NCBI GenBank assembly: GCA_002707335.2 | Contig: PAMN02000042.1 | Coordinates: 1-6,208, forward strand | From: Methanobacteriota archaeon | GTDB lineage: Archaea; Thermoplasmatota; Poseidoniia; Poseidoniales; Poseidoniaceae | Direction of reading: 5' to 3' | Length of the DNA stretch: 6,208 nucleotides | Part shown: positions 6,057-6,208 of the stretch, in pieces | How positions within the stretch are numbered: position 1 is the first letter of the stretch | How the letters are laid out: every line of letters begins with the position of its first letter | Made by a program: the position numbers and the translations under genes | Notes under the pieces: generated by a model | Seen by the model: the letters and a program-made list of their open reading frames with translations, nothing else | Told to the model about the DNA's origin: nothing | Databases searched by the model: none

Positions 6057-6208
6057 ATGAAACGTTCTGAGAAGGCAGAAATAATTCTGAAAATGCTGGA
6101 AGAATATTATCCAGAAACTCCAGTTCCTCTTGACCATGAAAACGAATTCCAGTTACTAATAGCTGTTCTTATGAGCGCTCAGACTACTGATAAAAAGGTG
6201 AATGAAGT
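6057..6208 (+). CDS. nth: Endonuclease III, N-terminal part, cut by the window edge
   Basis: Fifty codons from ATG 6057 run off the right edge without a stop. The visible part matches the start of endonuclease III: an amphipathic helix (KAEIILKMLEEYYPE), the loop TPVPLDHENEFQLLIAV and LMSAQTTDKKVNE (38-50), where SAQTTD is the family signature that contacts DNA. Endonuclease III is a DNA glycosylase/AP lyase that removes oxidised pyrimidines in base excision repair. The catalytic Lys and Asp, the helix-hairpin-helix and the four Cys of the [4Fe-4S] cluster lie beyond the window, so activity cannot be judged. The gene is third in the polX operon, which makes functional sense because gap-filling or 3'-end processing by PolX would follow base removal and strand cleavage. 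Confidence 0.93.
   Translation, partial: MKRSEKAEIILKMLEEYYPETPVPLDHENEFQLLIAVLMSAQTTDKKVNE

Overview
The window looks like part of a marine euryarchaeal genome, most plausibly Marine Group II (Ca. Poseidoniales) or a relative. That placement is an inference. It rests on the gene set (membrane pyrophosphatase, PHP-containing family X polymerase, endonuclease III, a secreted lipoprotein with W-x-(I/V)-G-x-x-W motifs), moderately AT-rich DNA, and GGTGAT-type ribosome binding sites three bases before several start codons while other genes show none. A bacterium cannot be strictly excluded. Genes are tightly packed, with no tRNA, rRNA, CRISPR array, insertion sequence or phage gene visible.

Left half, minus strand (1-3159): three genes read right to left. 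A small heavy-metal-associated (CopZ/HMA-like) protein is followed by a complete K+-dependent-type membrane pyrophosphatase (hppA, 699 aa) and a secreted lipoprotein that runs off the left edge. Pyrophosphatase residues suggest a Na+-pumping or Na+/H+-pumping enzyme rather than a K+-independent H+ pump.

Middle (3160-3901): a short divergent spacer containing a perfect 8-bp inverted repeat separates the HMA gene from a plus-strand NifU C-terminal-like Fe-S protein. This gene converges on a small three-helix membrane protein of unknown function, and the two stop codons share one TTAA palindrome. A 50-bp spacer with two small hairpins then leads to the right-hand operon.

Right half, plus strand (3902-6208): a probable DNA repair operon of polX, a two-helix membrane protein and the start of nth (cut by the right edge). 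The genes follow each other by 0-4 bp, and ribosome binding sites are embedded in or abut the preceding stop codons, implying translational coupling. The family X polymerase has an intact set of PHP metal ligands and the first two palm aspartates. By anchored manual alignment it carries Gln where the third catalytic Asp is expected, and about 30 extra residues just before it. This is the most interesting observation here. I did not find convincing evidence for a wholly new multi-gene system.
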